From: Chlorobium sp.
Lineage (GTDB): Bacteria > Bacteroidota > Chlorobiia > Chlorobiales > Chlorobiaceae
Assembly: GCA_028277225.1 (NCBI GenBank)
Contig: JANQHB010000024.1
Location: forward strand, 22,524-86,523
Length of the DNA stretch: 64,000 nucleotides
Direction: 5' to 3'
In this document: piece after piece, positions 33,173 through 42,560 of the stretch
How the letters are laid out: every line of letters starts with the position of its first letter
How positions within the stretch are numbered: position 1 is the stretch's first letter
Notes under the pieces: generated by a model
What the model was told of the DNA's origin: nothing
What the model saw: the letters and a program-made list of their open reading frames with translations, nothing else
Database searches by the model: none
Translations under genes and position numbers: made by a program

Positions 33173-33640
33173 ATGGGTAAGAAAGTTGTATACAGCGGTG
33201 TCAAGCCTGATCTGCGTTTTGGTGATGAAAGTATGTCGAGGCTGATAAATGCGATCATGATTGACGGCAAGAAGAATGTTGCTGCCAGGATTGTGTACGG
33301 GGCGATGGATATTATCGCTGAAAAGATGAAGGACGAGGAGCCGATCGAGGTGTTCAGGCGCGCGCTCTCGAATGTCGCTCCGCTTGTGGAGGTTCGCAGC
33401 AAGCGCGTTGGCGGCGCCACCTACCAGATCCCCATGGAAGTGCAGCCTTCGAGGCGCGAGGCGCTGGCTTTTCGCTGGATAAAACAGTTTTCGCTGCGCA
33501 GGGGAGGCAAGTCGATGGCTGAAAAGCTTGCCGCAGAACTGATGGATGCCGCATCCGAACAGGGTGCGTCAGTCAAAAAGAGGGACGAGGTGCATCGGAT
33601 GGCTGATGCGAACAAGGCTTTTGCACATTTCAGGTTTTAA
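33173..33640 (+). CDS. rpsG: 30S ribosomal protein S7
   Basis: The 155-residue protein that nucleates assembly of the 30S head by binding the 3' major domain of 16S rRNA. The segments DLRFGDESMSRLINAIMIDGKK and VGGATYQIPMEV are diagnostic. It lies 29 bp after rpsL in the str operon. In E. coli S7 represses this operon; whether this holds here is unknown. Confidence 0.98.
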   Translation: MGKKVVYSGVKPDLRFGDESMSRLINAIMIDGKKNVAARIVYGAMDIIAEKMKDEEPIEVFRRALSNVAPLVEVRSKRVGGATYQIPMEVQPSRREALAFRWIKQFSLRRGGKSMAEKLAAELMDAASEQGASVKKRDEVHRMADANKAFAHFRF

Positions 33641-33673
33641 ATAACACTTTAACTCGGGCGCGGATATATAATA

Positions 33674-35791
33674 ATGGCACGTCAAGTTGGTTTGGCGAAT
33701 GTTCGTAACATCGGCATCATGGCCCACATCGATGCAGGAAAAACGACGACGACGGAAAGGATTCTGTACTATACCGGTCGGCTTCACAGAATGGGTGAGG
33801 TTCATGACGGCGGTGCGACCATGGACTGGATGGAGCAGGAGAAAGAGCGTGGTATCACGATTACATCCGCAGCGACCACCTGTTTCTGGCAGGCGAAAGT
33901 CGGGAATTTCGAGGGTGTCAAGCATCGTATCAATATTATCGATACGCCGGGGCATGTCGATTTTACCGTGGAGGTCGAGCGTTCGCTGAGGGTGCTTGAC
34001 GGTGCGGTAGCCCTGTTCTGTGCTGTTGGCGGCGTAGAGCCCCAGTCGGAAACGGTCTGGCGGCAGGCAAACAAGTACAAGGTACCGAGGGTCGCTTATG
34101 TCAACAAGATGGATCGCGTCGGAGCGGATTTCTTCGCGGCTGTCAAGGCTATCAGGGAGCGTCTTGGCGCAAACCCGGTTCCTGTGCAGATCCCGATCGG
34201 CCAGGGTGAGATGTTTGCGGGCGTTGTCGATCTTATTACGATGAAAGGGATCATTTACGATAAGGAGGATGGAAGCACCTTTGAGGAGGTTGATATCCCT
34301 CACGATCTGGAAAGCGAGTCGAAGCATTGGCGGATAAATATGCTCGAGGCTGTGTCGGAGCTCGATGAGACCCTGCTCGAAAAATATCTTGAAGGAGAAG
34401 AGATTACCGAAAGCGAAATACGCAGCGTACTTCGCCAGGCAACGCTGGACGGTACGATTATTCCTGCATTGTGCGGATCGTCCTTCAAGAACAAGGGCGT
34501 TCAGTTCATGCTCGATGCGGTGATCGAATATCTTCCCTCCCCGGTCGATGTGGGTGAGGTTGAGGGTCATCATCCTTCTACAGATGAAGGTATTACGAGA
34601 GCGCCGAAGGACGAGGCTCCGTTTGCCGGGCTTGCTTTCAAGATCGCGACTGATCCTTTTGTCGGAAAGCTGACATTTTTCCGTGTGTATTCAGGCGTGC
34701 TGAAGGCAGGCAGCTATGTGCTCAATACAATTACCGGCAAGAAAGAGCGTATCGGACGGTTGATGCAGATGCACTCCAACAAAAGGGAGGAGCGTGATGC
34801 TGTATACGCAGGAGATATTGCCGCGGCCGTAGGCCTCAAGGATGTGAAAACGGGCGATACGCTCTGCGATGAGAGCAAGCCGATCGTTCTCGAGAAAATG
34901 GTGTTTCCCGAGCCGGTTATCCAGATCGCTATCGAGCCCAAAACAAAGGCCGATTCCGACAAGCTCGGACTTTCTCTTTCAAAGCTTGCCGAAGAGGATC
35001 CGACCTTCAGGGTCTCTTCCGATGAAGAGACGGGTCAGACACTTATTGCCGGTATGGGCGAACTGCATCTCGAGGTTCTTGTCGACAGGTTGAAGCGTGA
35101 GTTCAAGGTGGAGGCAAATATCGGCCAGCCCCAGGTTGCATATCGCGAAACAATTCGTTCCGCTGTCGATCACGAGGGTAAATTTGTTCGCCAGTCCGGC
35201 GGTAAGGGTCAGTTCGGTCTGGTCAATATCAAGCTCGAGCCTCTCGAAGAAGGAAAGGGTTATGAGTTTGTCGATTCGATCAAGGGAGGCGTTATCCCCA
35301 AGGAGTATATCCCGGCTGTTTCAGCCGGTATTCAGGAGGCGATGAAAGACGGCGTGGTTGCCGGTTACCCTGTTCAGGATGTGAAGGTGACGCTCTATGA
35401 CGGCAAGTACCATGAGGTTGATTCATCGGAAATGGCGTTCAAGATTGCCGGTTCAATTGGCTTCAAGGGAGCGGCAAGAAAGGCCGGCCCGGTGCTTCTC
35501 GAGCCGATCATGAAGGTCGAAGTGATCACCCCGGAAGAATATCTTGGTGATGTGATGGGTGATCTGTCAGGTCGCAGGGGGCATATCGAGGGAATGGGTG
35601 AGCGTGCAGGTGCACAGTTTGTCAAGGCCAGGGTGCCGCTATCCGAAATGTTCGGATACTCCACTATTCTTCGATCCATGACCCAGGGCAGAGCGAATTA
35701 TACCATGGAGTTCGAATGCTACAATGAAGTGCCGAAGAATATTGCAGAAACGCTTCAGGAAAAGAGGGTTGCCGACGAGGCCGCCGGATGA
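33674..35791 (+). CDS. fusA: Elongation factor G
   Basis: The 705-residue translocase GTPase. G motifs are AHIDAGKTT (G1), ERGITITSAAT (switch I), DTPGHVDFT (G3) and NKMDRVGAD (G4). Domains II-V follow in normal order, with the domain IV segment SVIRSAVDHEGKFVRQSGGKGQFG replaced here by TIRSAVDHEGKFVRQSGGKG. Full length for a canonical EF-G. It lies between rpsG and tuf. Confidence 0.98.
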   Translation: MARQVGLANVRNIGIMAHIDAGKTTTTERILYYTGRLHRMGEVHDGGATMDWMEQEKERGITITSAATTCFWQAKVGNFEGVKHRINIIDTPGHVDFTVEVERSLRVLDGAVALFCAVGGVEPQSETVWRQANKYKVPRVAYVNKMDRVGADFFAAVKAIRERLGANPVPVQIPIGQGEMFAGVVDLITMKGIIYDKEDGSTFEEVDIPHDLESESKHWRINMLEAVSELDETLLEKYLEGEEITESEIRSVLRQATLDGTIIPALCGSSFKNKGVQFMLDAVIEYLPSPVDVGEVEGHHPSTDEGITRAPKDEAPFAGLAFKIATDPFVGKLTFFRVYSGVLKAGSYVLNTITGKKERIGRLMQMHSNKREERDAVYAGDIAAAVGLKDVKTGDTLCDESKPIVLEKMVFPEPVIQIAIEPKTKADSDKLGLSLSKLAEEDPTFRVSSDEETGQTLIAGMGELHLEVLVDRLKREFKVEANIGQPQVAYRETIRSAVDHEGKFVRQSGGKGQFGLVNIKLEPLEEGKGYEFVDSIKGGVIPKEYIPAVSAGIQEAMKDGVVAGYPVQDVKVTLYDGKYHEVDSSEMAFKIAGSIGFKGAARKAGPVLLEPIMKVEVITPEEYLGDVMGDLSGRRGHIEGMGERAGAQFVKARVPLSEMFGYSTILRSMTQGRANYTMEFECYNEVPKNIAETLQEKRVADEAAG

Positions 35792-35860
35792 AGCTGCTGA
35801 GTGTATGAGTTTTTTTATCAAGAACAATAACAACAGTTAACCGTAAGAGGGAGACGAGAT

Positions 35861-37042
35861 ATGGCAAAAGAGGCCTACAAAAGGGATAAGCCCCATGTAA
35901 ATATTGGTACCATCGGTCATGTTGACCATGGTAAAACGACCCTGACTGCAGCGATCACATCGGTTCTTGCAAAGCAGGGTAAAGCGGCTATGCGCGAATT
36001 CGGCGATATCGACAAGGCCCCTGAAGAAAGGGAGCGCGGTATTACGATTTCAACTGCTCATGTTGAATATCAGACAGACAAGCGCCATTATGCGCATATC
36101 GACTGTCCCGGTCACGCCGACTACATTAAAAACATGATCACCGGTGCGGCCCAGATGGACGGTGCCATTCTTGTTGTTGCCGGTACCGATGGCCCTATGC
36201 CGCAGACTCGTGAGCATATATTGCTTGCCCGCCAGGTGAACGTTCCTGCTCTTGTTGTTTTTCTGAACAAGGTCGATATCGCTGATCCCGAGCTGCTCGA
36301 GCTTGTCGAGCTGGAACTGCGCGAGCTTCTCTCCGAGTATGAATTCCCTGGTGACGATATTCCGATTATCATGGGTTCCGCTCTCAAGGCGCTCGAAGGT
36401 GATCCGGAAGCGGAAGAAAAGATTGTCGAGCTGATGGATGCCGTTGACGAGTATATTCCCGAACCGGTTCGTGATGTCGACAAGCCGTTCCTCATGCCGA
36501 TTGAAGACGTTTTCTCGATCTCGGGTCGAGGTACTGTCGGTACAGGCCGTATCGAAAGCGGTATTGTGAAGATCAACGAGGAGGTAGAGATCGTCGGTAT
36601 CAAGCCGACCCAGAAGACGGTTGTCACCGGAATCGAGATGTTCCAGAAGACGCTTGACGAGGGGCAGGCCGGTGATAATGCGGGTCTTCTTTTCCGTGGT
36701 ATCGGCAAGGATGAGATCGAGCGCGGTATGGTTGTGGCCAAGCCCGGAAGCATTACGCCGCATACCAAGTTCAAGGCGGAAGTCTACATCCTGAAGAAAG
36801 AAGAGGGTGGCCGTCACACGCCGTTCTTCAATAACTATCGTCCCCAGTTCTATTTCAGAACCACGGACGTGACCGGTGCCGTTACACTTCCTGAAGGTGT
36901 TGAAATGGTTATGCCGGGCGACAACCTTTCTATCGAGGTTGAGCTCATCGTACCGATCGCCATGGATGAAAGCCTCAGGTTTGCTATTCGTGAAGGCGGA
37001 CGTACGGTTGGTGCAGGTACGGTAACCAAGATTATCGAGTAA
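35861..37042 (+). CDS. tuf: Elongation factor Tu
   Basis: The 393-residue GTPase that delivers aminoacyl-tRNA. GTP-binding motifs are GHVDHGKTT, DCPGHADY and NKVD, and the domain II-III sequence is standard. A GGGAGACGAG ribosome site precedes the ATG. A T-rich hairpin follows, so tuf is likely the last gene of the str transcript. A second tuf copy is not visible in this window. Confidence 0.98.
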   Translation: MAKEAYKRDKPHVNIGTIGHVDHGKTTLTAAITSVLAKQGKAAMREFGDIDKAPEERERGITISTAHVEYQTDKRHYAHIDCPGHADYIKNMITGAAQMDGAILVVAGTDGPMPQTREHILLARQVNVPALVVFLNKVDIADPELLELVELELRELLSEYEFPGDDIPIIMGSALKALEGDPEAEEKIVELMDAVDEYIPEPVRDVDKPFLMPIEDVFSISGRGTVGTGRIESGIVKINEEVEIVGIKPTQKTVVTGIEMFQKTLDEGQAGDNAGLLFRGIGKDEIERGMVVAKPGSITPHTKFKAEVYILKKEEGGRHTPFFNNYRPQFYFRTTDVTGAVTLPEGVEMVMPGDNLSIEVELIVPIAMDESLRFAIREGGRTVGAGTVTKIIE

Positions 37043-37064
37043 GGCGCGGAAACAGTACTGCAAC

Positions 37065-37095
37065 GGGGCGGGATAGTCAGCTCGCCCCTTTTTTT
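37065..37095 (+). terminator. Intrinsic terminator after tuf
   Basis: Stem GGGGCG (37065-37070) / CGCCCC (37083-37088), 12-base loop, seven T. It separates the str operon from the S10 operon, implying that rpsJ has its own promoter or relies on read-through. Confidence 0.75.
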
Positions 37096-37125
37096 ATTCT
37101 AAACATTGAATGAGGATTACGACAA

Positions 37126-37437
37126 GTGGCTGTTCAGCAAAAGATCAGAATCAAGCTAAAGTCCTACGATCATAGTCTGGTTGACAAATGGGCCGTCAAG
37201 ATTATCGATGTGGTAAAACAGACGGATGCGATCATATTCGGCCCGATACCGTTGCCTACAAAGACGCATGTGTATACCGTGAACCGTTCTCCGCATGTTG
37301 ACAAGAAATCCAGAGAGCAGTTTGCATTTTCATCGCACAAAAGGCTTATCGAGATCATTAATCCGACAGGCAAGACGATTGATATGCTGATGAAGCTGGA
37401 GCTTCCGAGCGGTGTTGATGTTGAAATCAAGTCTTAA
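37126..37437 (+). CDS. rpsJ: 30S ribosomal protein S10
   Basis: The 103-residue S10, also NusE in transcription antitermination. Family segments GPIPLPTKTHVYTVNRSPHVDKKSREQF are present. The start is GTG 37126. It is the first gene of the S10 operon, only 31 bases after the T run of the tuf terminator. Confidence 0.97.
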   Translation: MAVQQKIRIKLKSYDHSLVDKWAVKIIDVVKQTDAIIFGPIPLPTKTHVYTVNRSPHVDKKSREQFAFSSHKRLIEIINPTGKTIDMLMKLELPSGVDVEIKS

Positions 37438-37461
37438 TGAAAACAGAAAAGCAAATCTGAA

Positions 37462-38091
37462 ATGGCTGCGATTCTTGGTAAGAAAATAGGTATGACCAGC
37501 ATCTATGACGAGAACCGTCAGGCAGTGCCGTGTACGGTTATCCAGGCTGGCCCCTGTTTTGTGTCACAGGTGAAAACGGTAGGTGCTGATGGTTACGACG
37601 CATATCAGTTGACCATAGGCGAACGAAAAGAGGCAAAAGTCACCAAACCCCTCAGGGGGCATTACGCCAAAGCCGGAGTCGTTCCCGGCTACAGAATGAC
37701 AGAGTTCAGAAAAGATATTATGGGGGGTGAGCTCGAAGAAGGCAGCCCGGTCAGTGTCGATATGTTCAGTGTCGGCCAGAAGGTTGATATACGAGGAATT
37801 TCCAAGGGTAAAGGATTTGCCGGTGTTGTCAAGCGTCATAATTTCGGCGGTGGTTCGAGGACTCACGGTCAGTCCGACAGGCTTCGCGCTCCCGGTTCGG
37901 TTGGCGGGGCTTCCGATCCTTCGCGTACCTTCAAAGGGACGAAAATGGCCGGTCGAATGGGTGGTGAAGCAGTGAGCGTCCAGGGCCTGAAAGTCATGAA
38001 AGTTATTCCGGAGTCTAATCTGCTGGTTGTGAAAGGCGCCATACCCGGTGTGAAAAACGCGTATGTGCAGATTGTTTCCTCAAAAAAGTAA
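37462..38091 (+). CDS. rplC: 50S ribosomal protein L3
   Basis: A 209-residue early-assembly 23S rRNA binding protein. ILGKKIGMTSIYDE at the N-terminus and the KGFAGVVKRHNFGGG loop that reaches toward the peptidyl transferase centre are typical. It follows rpsJ by 24 bp. Confidence 0.98.
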   Translation: MAAILGKKIGMTSIYDENRQAVPCTVIQAGPCFVSQVKTVGADGYDAYQLTIGERKEAKVTKPLRGHYAKAGVVPGYRMTEFRKDIMGGELEEGSPVSVDMFSVGQKVDIRGISKGKGFAGVVKRHNFGGGSRTHGQSDRLRAPGSVGGASDPSRTFKGTKMAGRMGGEAVSVQGLKVMKVIPESNLLVVKGAIPGVKNAYVQIVSSKK

Positions 38092-38110
38092 ATGGTGATC
38101 ACTTGCTAGC

Positions 38111-38737
38111 ATGGAACTTAAAGTATTGAATACAGGCGGTTCGGAAACCGGTGAGGTCGTCAGGCTGACAGACAATGTGTTTGCTTCCGAAGTGTCCGAG
38201 CATGCCATGTATCTCGATGTCAAGTCGATTTTGGCAAACAGGCGTCAGGGTACGCACAAGGTGAAAAATCGTTCCGAAGTGCGGGGCGGCGGAAAAAAAC
38301 CATACCGGCAGAAAGGTACCGGTCATGCCCGTCAGGGATCGACACGTTCTCCGCTTATGAAGGGTGGCGGTTCGATATTCGGCCCACAGCCAAGGGATTA
38401 CAGCCTCAAGGTGAACAGAAAGACAAAGCAGCTTGCGCGACGCTCGGCGCTGACGTCGAAGGCCCGTGACGGGGTGATTGTCGTTGTTGAGGATTTTTCG
38501 TTCGACGAGATCAAGACAAGGCAGATGGCCGAGATTCTTGTGAATCTTGGTCTTGACAGTAAAAAGACGCTGATGCTGATGCCGGAGCATAACGATACCG
38601 TACTGAAGTCAGGACGAAATATCCCGACGCTCAACATTATGGTTGCCGACAAGGCATCGACATATGATATACTCGACAGCCAGACGGTATTGATGCAGAA
38701 GGCTGCGCTGAAAAAACTGGAAGATACTCTGGGTTAA
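38111..38737 (+). CDS. rplD: 50S ribosomal protein L4
   Basis: The 208-residue L4, with the extended tunnel loop visible as RGGGKKPYRQKGTGHARQGSTRSP. In E. coli L4 autoregulates the S10 operon. The next gene is rplW, 30 bp downstream. Confidence 0.98.
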   Translation: MELKVLNTGGSETGEVVRLTDNVFASEVSEHAMYLDVKSILANRRQGTHKVKNRSEVRGGGKKPYRQKGTGHARQGSTRSPLMKGGGSIFGPQPRDYSLKVNRKTKQLARRSALTSKARDGVIVVVEDFSFDEIKTRQMAEILVNLGLDSKKTLMLMPEHNDTVLKSGRNIPTLNIMVADKASTYDILDSQTVLMQKAALKKLEDTLG

Positions 38738-38766
38738 CAAAGGTGAGACAGTAAAAAGAGGTGGTT

Positions 38767-39090
38767 ATGAGAAATCCGTTATTGCAGCCCTGGCTGACTG
38801 AAAAAAGCACACGTTTGACCGAGCGGGAAGGACAGTATGCCTTTATGGTGAAAGCCAAAGCCAGCAAGACCGATATAAAGAAGGCTGTTGAAGAGAAGTT
38901 CGGCGTTCAGGTCGAGTCTGTTCGTACAGCGAATTGTCTTGGGAAATCCAAAAGGCAGTATACGCGAAAGGGACTTATAAGCGGGAAGAAAAATGACTGG
39001 AAAAAAGCCGTTATCACGCTGAAGCAGGGGCAGGTGATTGATTATTATTCCGGTTCGACTGACCAGGGAGAAGAAAAGAAATCCAACTAA
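38767..39090 (+). CDS. rplW: 50S ribosomal protein L23
   Basis: A 107-residue protein at the tunnel exit, docking site for trigger factor and SRP. NPLLQPWLTEKSTRLTER is the family start. ATG 38767 is used; a GTG two codons earlier is in frame. The acidic tail (STDQGEEKKSN) is slightly longer than in E. coli. Confidence 0.96.
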   Translation: MRNPLLQPWLTEKSTRLTEREGQYAFMVKAKASKTDIKKAVEEKFGVQVESVRTANCLGKSKRQYTRKGLISGKKNDWKKAVITLKQGQVIDYYSGSTDQGEEKKSN

Positions 39091-39110
39091 AGGTTAGACA
39101 ATAGGTTATA

Positions 39111-39950
39111 ATGGCGATAAGGAAACTAAGCCCGGTTACACCGGCATCGAGATATCTCACGTATTCGGGATTTGATGAGATTACAAAGAAAGAGCCCGAA
39201 AAAAGCCTGCTGGAGCCCCTGAAAAAGTCCGGCGGCAGAAACCATGCGGGAAGAATTACCTCGAGGCACAGAGGTGGCGGGCACAAGCGTTTTTACCGGG
39301 TTATCGATTTCAAGCGAAACAAGGATAATGTTCCGGCAAAGGTTGCGGGTATCGAGTACGATCCGAATCGTTCCTCGAGAATCGCCCTGCTTCACTATGC
39401 CGATGGTGAAAAGCGTTACATCCTGGCTCCGAAAGGCCTTCGTGTCGGCGATGTCCTCGAGAGCGGCGAGAAGGTCGAGGTCCGGATCGGCAACACCATG
39501 CCGTTGCGGAATATTCCTCTTGGTACCGATGTGCATAACGTGGAGCTGAAAATAGGCAAAGGCGGACAGATGGTTCGCTCTGCAGGTTCTTTCGCTGTGC
39601 TTGCAGCAAAAGAGGGTGATCATGCAACACTCAAGCTGCCGTCAGGTGAAATTCGCAAGGTTCGGATCGAGTGTCGGGCGACGATCGGCGGTATCGGTAA
39701 TGTCGATCATGAAAATGTCGTTCTTGGCAAAGCCGGCAGGAGCCGGTGGCTTGGTGTACGGCCGCAGACCCGTGGAATGGCGATGAACCCGGTCGATCAT
39801 CCGATGGGTGGCGGTGAAGGCAGGTCGAAGTCCGGAGGCGGACGCAAGCATCCGAAATCACCCTGGGGCCAGATTGCCAAGGGGATGAAGACAAGAAACA
39901 AAAAGAAGGCTTCGGGCAAACTGATCGTCCGTGGGCGTAAAGCGAAATAG
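39111..39950 (+). CDS. rplB: 50S ribosomal protein L2
   Basis: The 279-residue L2, required for peptidyl transferase centre assembly. GRNHAGRITSRHRGGGHKRFYR near the N-terminus and the conserved RGMAMNPVDHPMGGGEGR (with the key His) near residue 225 are intact. Confidence 0.98.
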   Translation: MAIRKLSPVTPASRYLTYSGFDEITKKEPEKSLLEPLKKSGGRNHAGRITSRHRGGGHKRFYRVIDFKRNKDNVPAKVAGIEYDPNRSSRIALLHYADGEKRYILAPKGLRVGDVLESGEKVEVRIGNTMPLRNIPLGTDVHNVELKIGKGGQMVRSAGSFAVLAAKEGDHATLKLPSGEIRKVRIECRATIGGIGNVDHENVVLGKAGRSRWLGVRPQTRGMAMNPVDHPMGGGEGRSKSGGGRKHPKSPWGQIAKGMKTRNKKKASGKLIVRGRKAK

Positions 39951-39985
39951 GAAGAGAAAGAGAAGCAAAACAATCAGAGAGGATT

Positions 39986-40282
39986 ATGCCAAGATCTCTT
40001 AAAAAAGGGCCGTTTATCGAGGGCAAGCTTGAAAAGCGCATTCTCGATATGAACAGCAAGGGTGAAAAGAAAGTTATCAAAACATGGTCGAGAAGTTCGA
40101 TGATATCGCCTGATTTTGTCGGTCATACTGTTGCGGTTCATAACGGTAAAACCCATGTGCCTGTCTACATCAGCGAAAATATGGTGGGACACAAGCTGGG
40201 TGAATTCGCACCGACGAGAACATATCGCGGTCATGCCGGGGGAAAATCCGAGAAAGGCGGCGCGGCACCGAGGAAAAAGTAA
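39986..40282 (+). CDS. rpsS: 30S ribosomal protein S19
   Basis: A 98-residue protein of the 30S head. PRSLKKGPFIEGKLEKR, VHNGKTHVPVYISENMVGHKLGEF and RTYRGHAG are standard. It lies 28 bp before rplV. Confidence 0.98.
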   Translation: MPRSLKKGPFIEGKLEKRILDMNSKGEKKVIKTWSRSSMISPDFVGHTVAVHNGKTHVPVYISENMVGHKLGEFAPTRTYRGHAGGKSEKGGAAPRKK

Positions 40283-40310
40283 ACAGTCTAAAGCGGAAAG
40301 GGTAAAAGAA

Positions 40311-40664
40311 ATGCAAGCTAAAGCAGTATTACGACATACGCCGACATCGCCCAGGAAAATGCGAACGGTTGCCGGTCTTATTCGCGGAAAGCAGGTCGAT
40401 CAGGCAAAGGCTATCCTGCTGAACACAACAAAGGCGGCTTCCCGCAACGTCATGCAGACACTCAAGTCAGCGGTTGCCAATTACTCGCAGAAAAATCCCG
40501 ATGAGCGGATTGATGACAACAATCTGATCGTCAAGGAAATTTTTGTCGATGAAGGAGCAACCATGAAGCGGATGCTGCCGGCACCGATGGGGCGTGCATA
40601 CAGGATTCGCAAGCGTTCGAATCATCTTACGATTATCGTTGACAAGCTAACACCGGGAAACTAA
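40311..40664 (+). CDS. rplV: 50S ribosomal protein L22
   Basis: A 117-residue protein lining the exit tunnel. The start is ATG 40311 (MQAKAVLRHTPTSPRKMR); the frame is open much further upstream within rpsS, but that is out-of-frame overlap with no meaning. The tunnel beta-hairpin is seen in KRMLPAPMGRAYRIRKRSNH. Confidence 0.97.
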   Translation: MQAKAVLRHTPTSPRKMRTVAGLIRGKQVDQAKAILLNTTKAASRNVMQTLKSAVANYSQKNPDERIDDNNLIVKEIFVDEGATMKRMLPAPMGRAYRIRKRSNHLTIIVDKLTPGN

Positions 40665-40683
40665 AAACTACAAGGAGCTAACA

Positions 40684-41445
40684 TTGGGTCAGAAAGTTCA
40701 TCCCACCGGATTCAGGCTGGGGATTATCAAAGACTGGACATCGAGATGGTATGACGACGGTCCGGTTATTGCCGATAAACTCAAGCAGGACCAGGTTATC
40801 CGGAACTATGTCAACGCACGTCTGAAAAAAGAGCGTGCCGGTGTGGCCAGGATTGTGATCGAGCGTACGACAAAGCATATCAAGATCAACATTTTCTCCG
40901 CGCGGCCGGGTGCAGTGGTCGGCAGAAAAGGCGAGGAAATCAACAACCTGTCACAGGAGTTGAGCAGGATTACCGGTAAGGAAGTGAAGATCGACGTTGT
41001 CGAAGTTGTCAAACCGGAGGTCGAGGCGCAGCTTATCGGTGAAAACATCGCCTATCAGCTTGAAAACAGGGTTTCTTTCAGGCGCGCAATGAAGCAGGCG
41101 ATCCAGCAGGCAATGAGAGCCGGAGCGGAAGGCATTCGTATTCGGTGTGCGGGAAGGCTTGGCGGTGTCGAAATTGCCCGTGCCGAACAGTACAAAGAGG
41201 GAAAGATTCCATTACATACGCTTCGTGCCAATGTCGATTATGCCAGTGTGACAGCACATACCATTGCCGGAGCCATCGGCATCAAGGTATGGGTATACAA
41301 AGGTGAGGTTCTCGTGCAGCGTATCGATGCGGTGGAAGAAGAGGAAATGAAGAGGATCCGGGAGCGCCGGAGCGAACAGCGTCCGAGGGGCGGTGGCCGC
41401 GATTCACGGGGCAGAAGGCGTCGCAGACCCAAGAAGTCGGAATAA
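40684..41445 (+). CDS. rpsC: 30S ribosomal protein S3
   Basis: A 253-residue S3 with KH domain (RPGAVVGRKGEEINNL) and a basic C-terminal tail rich in Arg (RRSEQRPRGGGRDSRGRRRRRPKK). The tail is longer than in E. coli. The start is TTG 40684, supported by AAGGAGC seven bases before it. Confidence 0.97.
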   Translation: MGQKVHPTGFRLGIIKDWTSRWYDDGPVIADKLKQDQVIRNYVNARLKKERAGVARIVIERTTKHIKINIFSARPGAVVGRKGEEINNLSQELSRITGKEVKIDVVEVVKPEVEAQLIGENIAYQLENRVSFRRAMKQAIQQAMRAGAEGIRIRCAGRLGGVEIARAEQYKEGKIPLHTLRANVDYASVTAHTIAGAIGIKVWVYKGEVLVQRIDAVEEEEMKRIRERRSEQRPRGGGRDSRGRRRRRPKKSE

Positions 41446-41545
41446 GAGAGTTTGTCCGGAAGGTACAGGAGAAAAGCATAACGTTTCCTCGAGCTGAACA
41501 GGCCCTGGAACACAAAACAATCAGAAAAGAAGTGGAGTTGCCGGT

Positions 41546-41965
41546 ATGTTAATGCCGAAGAGAGTAAAACATAGAAAGGTACAGCGTGGCAGGATGAAGG
41601 GAAATTCCGGACGCGGAACCACGATTACATTCGGTTCTTATGGCCTTAAAGCGCTTGAGCCTGCGTGGATTACCAGTCGCCAGATCGAGGCGGCCCGTGT
41701 CGCTATGAACCGCTACATGAAAAGAGACGGAAAGATCTGGATCAGGATATTTCCCGACAAGCCGGTCACAAAAAAAGCGGCTGAAACACGTATGGGTTCC
41801 GGTAAGGGAAGTCCCGAGTTCTGGGTTGCGGTGGTCAAGCCCGGCAGGATCATGTTCGAGGCCGATGGCGTTCCCCAGGACATCGCTACAGAGGCATTCA
41901 GACTTGCAGCAAAAAAACTGCCGATCAAAACAAAGTTTATCGTTCGGCCTGATCTAGAAGGTTGA
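41546..41965 (+). CDS. rplP: 50S ribosomal protein L16
   Basis: A 137-139-residue protein at the A-site side of the 50S. The sequence PKRVKHRKVQRGRMKG and the conserved MGSGKGSPEFWVAVVKPGRIMFE are clear. ATG 41552 matches the usual family start; ATG 41546 is two codons earlier. About 100 bases separate it from rpsC, the longest gap inside the S10 operon. Confidence 0.97.
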   Translation: MLMPKRVKHRKVQRGRMKGNSGRGTTITFGSYGLKALEPAWITSRQIEAARVAMNRYMKRDGKIWIRIFPDKPVTKKAAETRMGSGKGSPEFWVAVVKPGRIMFEADGVPQDIATEAFRLAAKKLPIKTKFIVRPDLEG

Positions 41966-41990
41966 TCTGCTAAAAGAGAAGAAAGATACC

Positions 41991-42197
41991 ATGAAAAAGC
42001 ATGAAATAGCGGCATTGAGCAAAGTGGAACTGGTCGAAAGGATACGGGAGCTTGAAGACAGGCTTGCTGATCTCAAATTCTACAAGGCGATCGAGCCGCC
42101 GCAGAACCCTATGGTTTTTCGCAATTCCCGCCGCGATATTGCGAAAATGAAAACAAGGTTGAGCCAGCTTGCCAGAGAGGAACAGGACAATTCCTGA
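41991..42197 (+). CDS. rpmC: 50S ribosomal protein L29
   Basis: A 68-residue helical protein near the tunnel exit. The start KKHEIAALSKVELVERIRELEDRLADLKF and RNSRRDIAKMKTRL match L29. Confidence 0.95.
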   Translation: MKKHEIAALSKVELVERIRELEDRLADLKFYKAIEPPQNPMVFRNSRRDIAKMKTRLSQLAREEQDNS

Positions 42198-42252
42198 ACA
42201 GGCTGGGATACAGAGTTATAAAAACGAGAGAATATTAAATCGGGAAACAGCA

Positions 42253-42519
42253 ATGGCTAATAGCGCACAAAGAGGCCGCAAAAAAAGCTGGGTGGGAAAA
42301 GTTGTCAGCGACAAAATGGACAAGGCGATTGTTATAGCCGTCGAACGCAGGGTACAGCATCCTGTCTACAAGAAATACTTTAAGAAGACAACCCGTCTTA
42401 TGGCCCATGACCAGAACAACGAGGCCGGTATCGGCGATATCGTAAAGGTGATGGAGTGCAGACCGGTCAGCAAGAGAAAAAGCTGCCGTCTGGTAGAAGT
42501 GGTTGAAAAAGCGAAATAA
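42253..42519 (+). CDS. rpsQ: 30S ribosomal protein S17
   Basis: An 88-residue S17; GRKKSWVGKVVSDKMDKAIVIAVERRVQHP and DIVKVMECRPVSKRKSCRLVEVV are typical. ATG 42253 is the family start; the upstream extension of the frame overlaps rpmC and is not used. Confidence 0.96.
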   Translation: MANSAQRGRKKSWVGKVVSDKMDKAIVIAVERRVQHPVYKKYFKKTTRLMAHDQNNEAGIGDIVKVMECRPVSKRKSCRLVEVVEKAK

Positions 42520-42560
42520 GCCTGATTTCCAATATCATTTACAATAAAGGTTGAAGTACG

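Noticed and set aside
33569..34573. 334-codon open frame opposite rpsG/fusA
   Set aside because: Antisense to two conserved genes, no protein family seen.
36050..37063. 337-codon open frame opposite tuf
   Set aside because: Antisense shadow of a highly biased gene.
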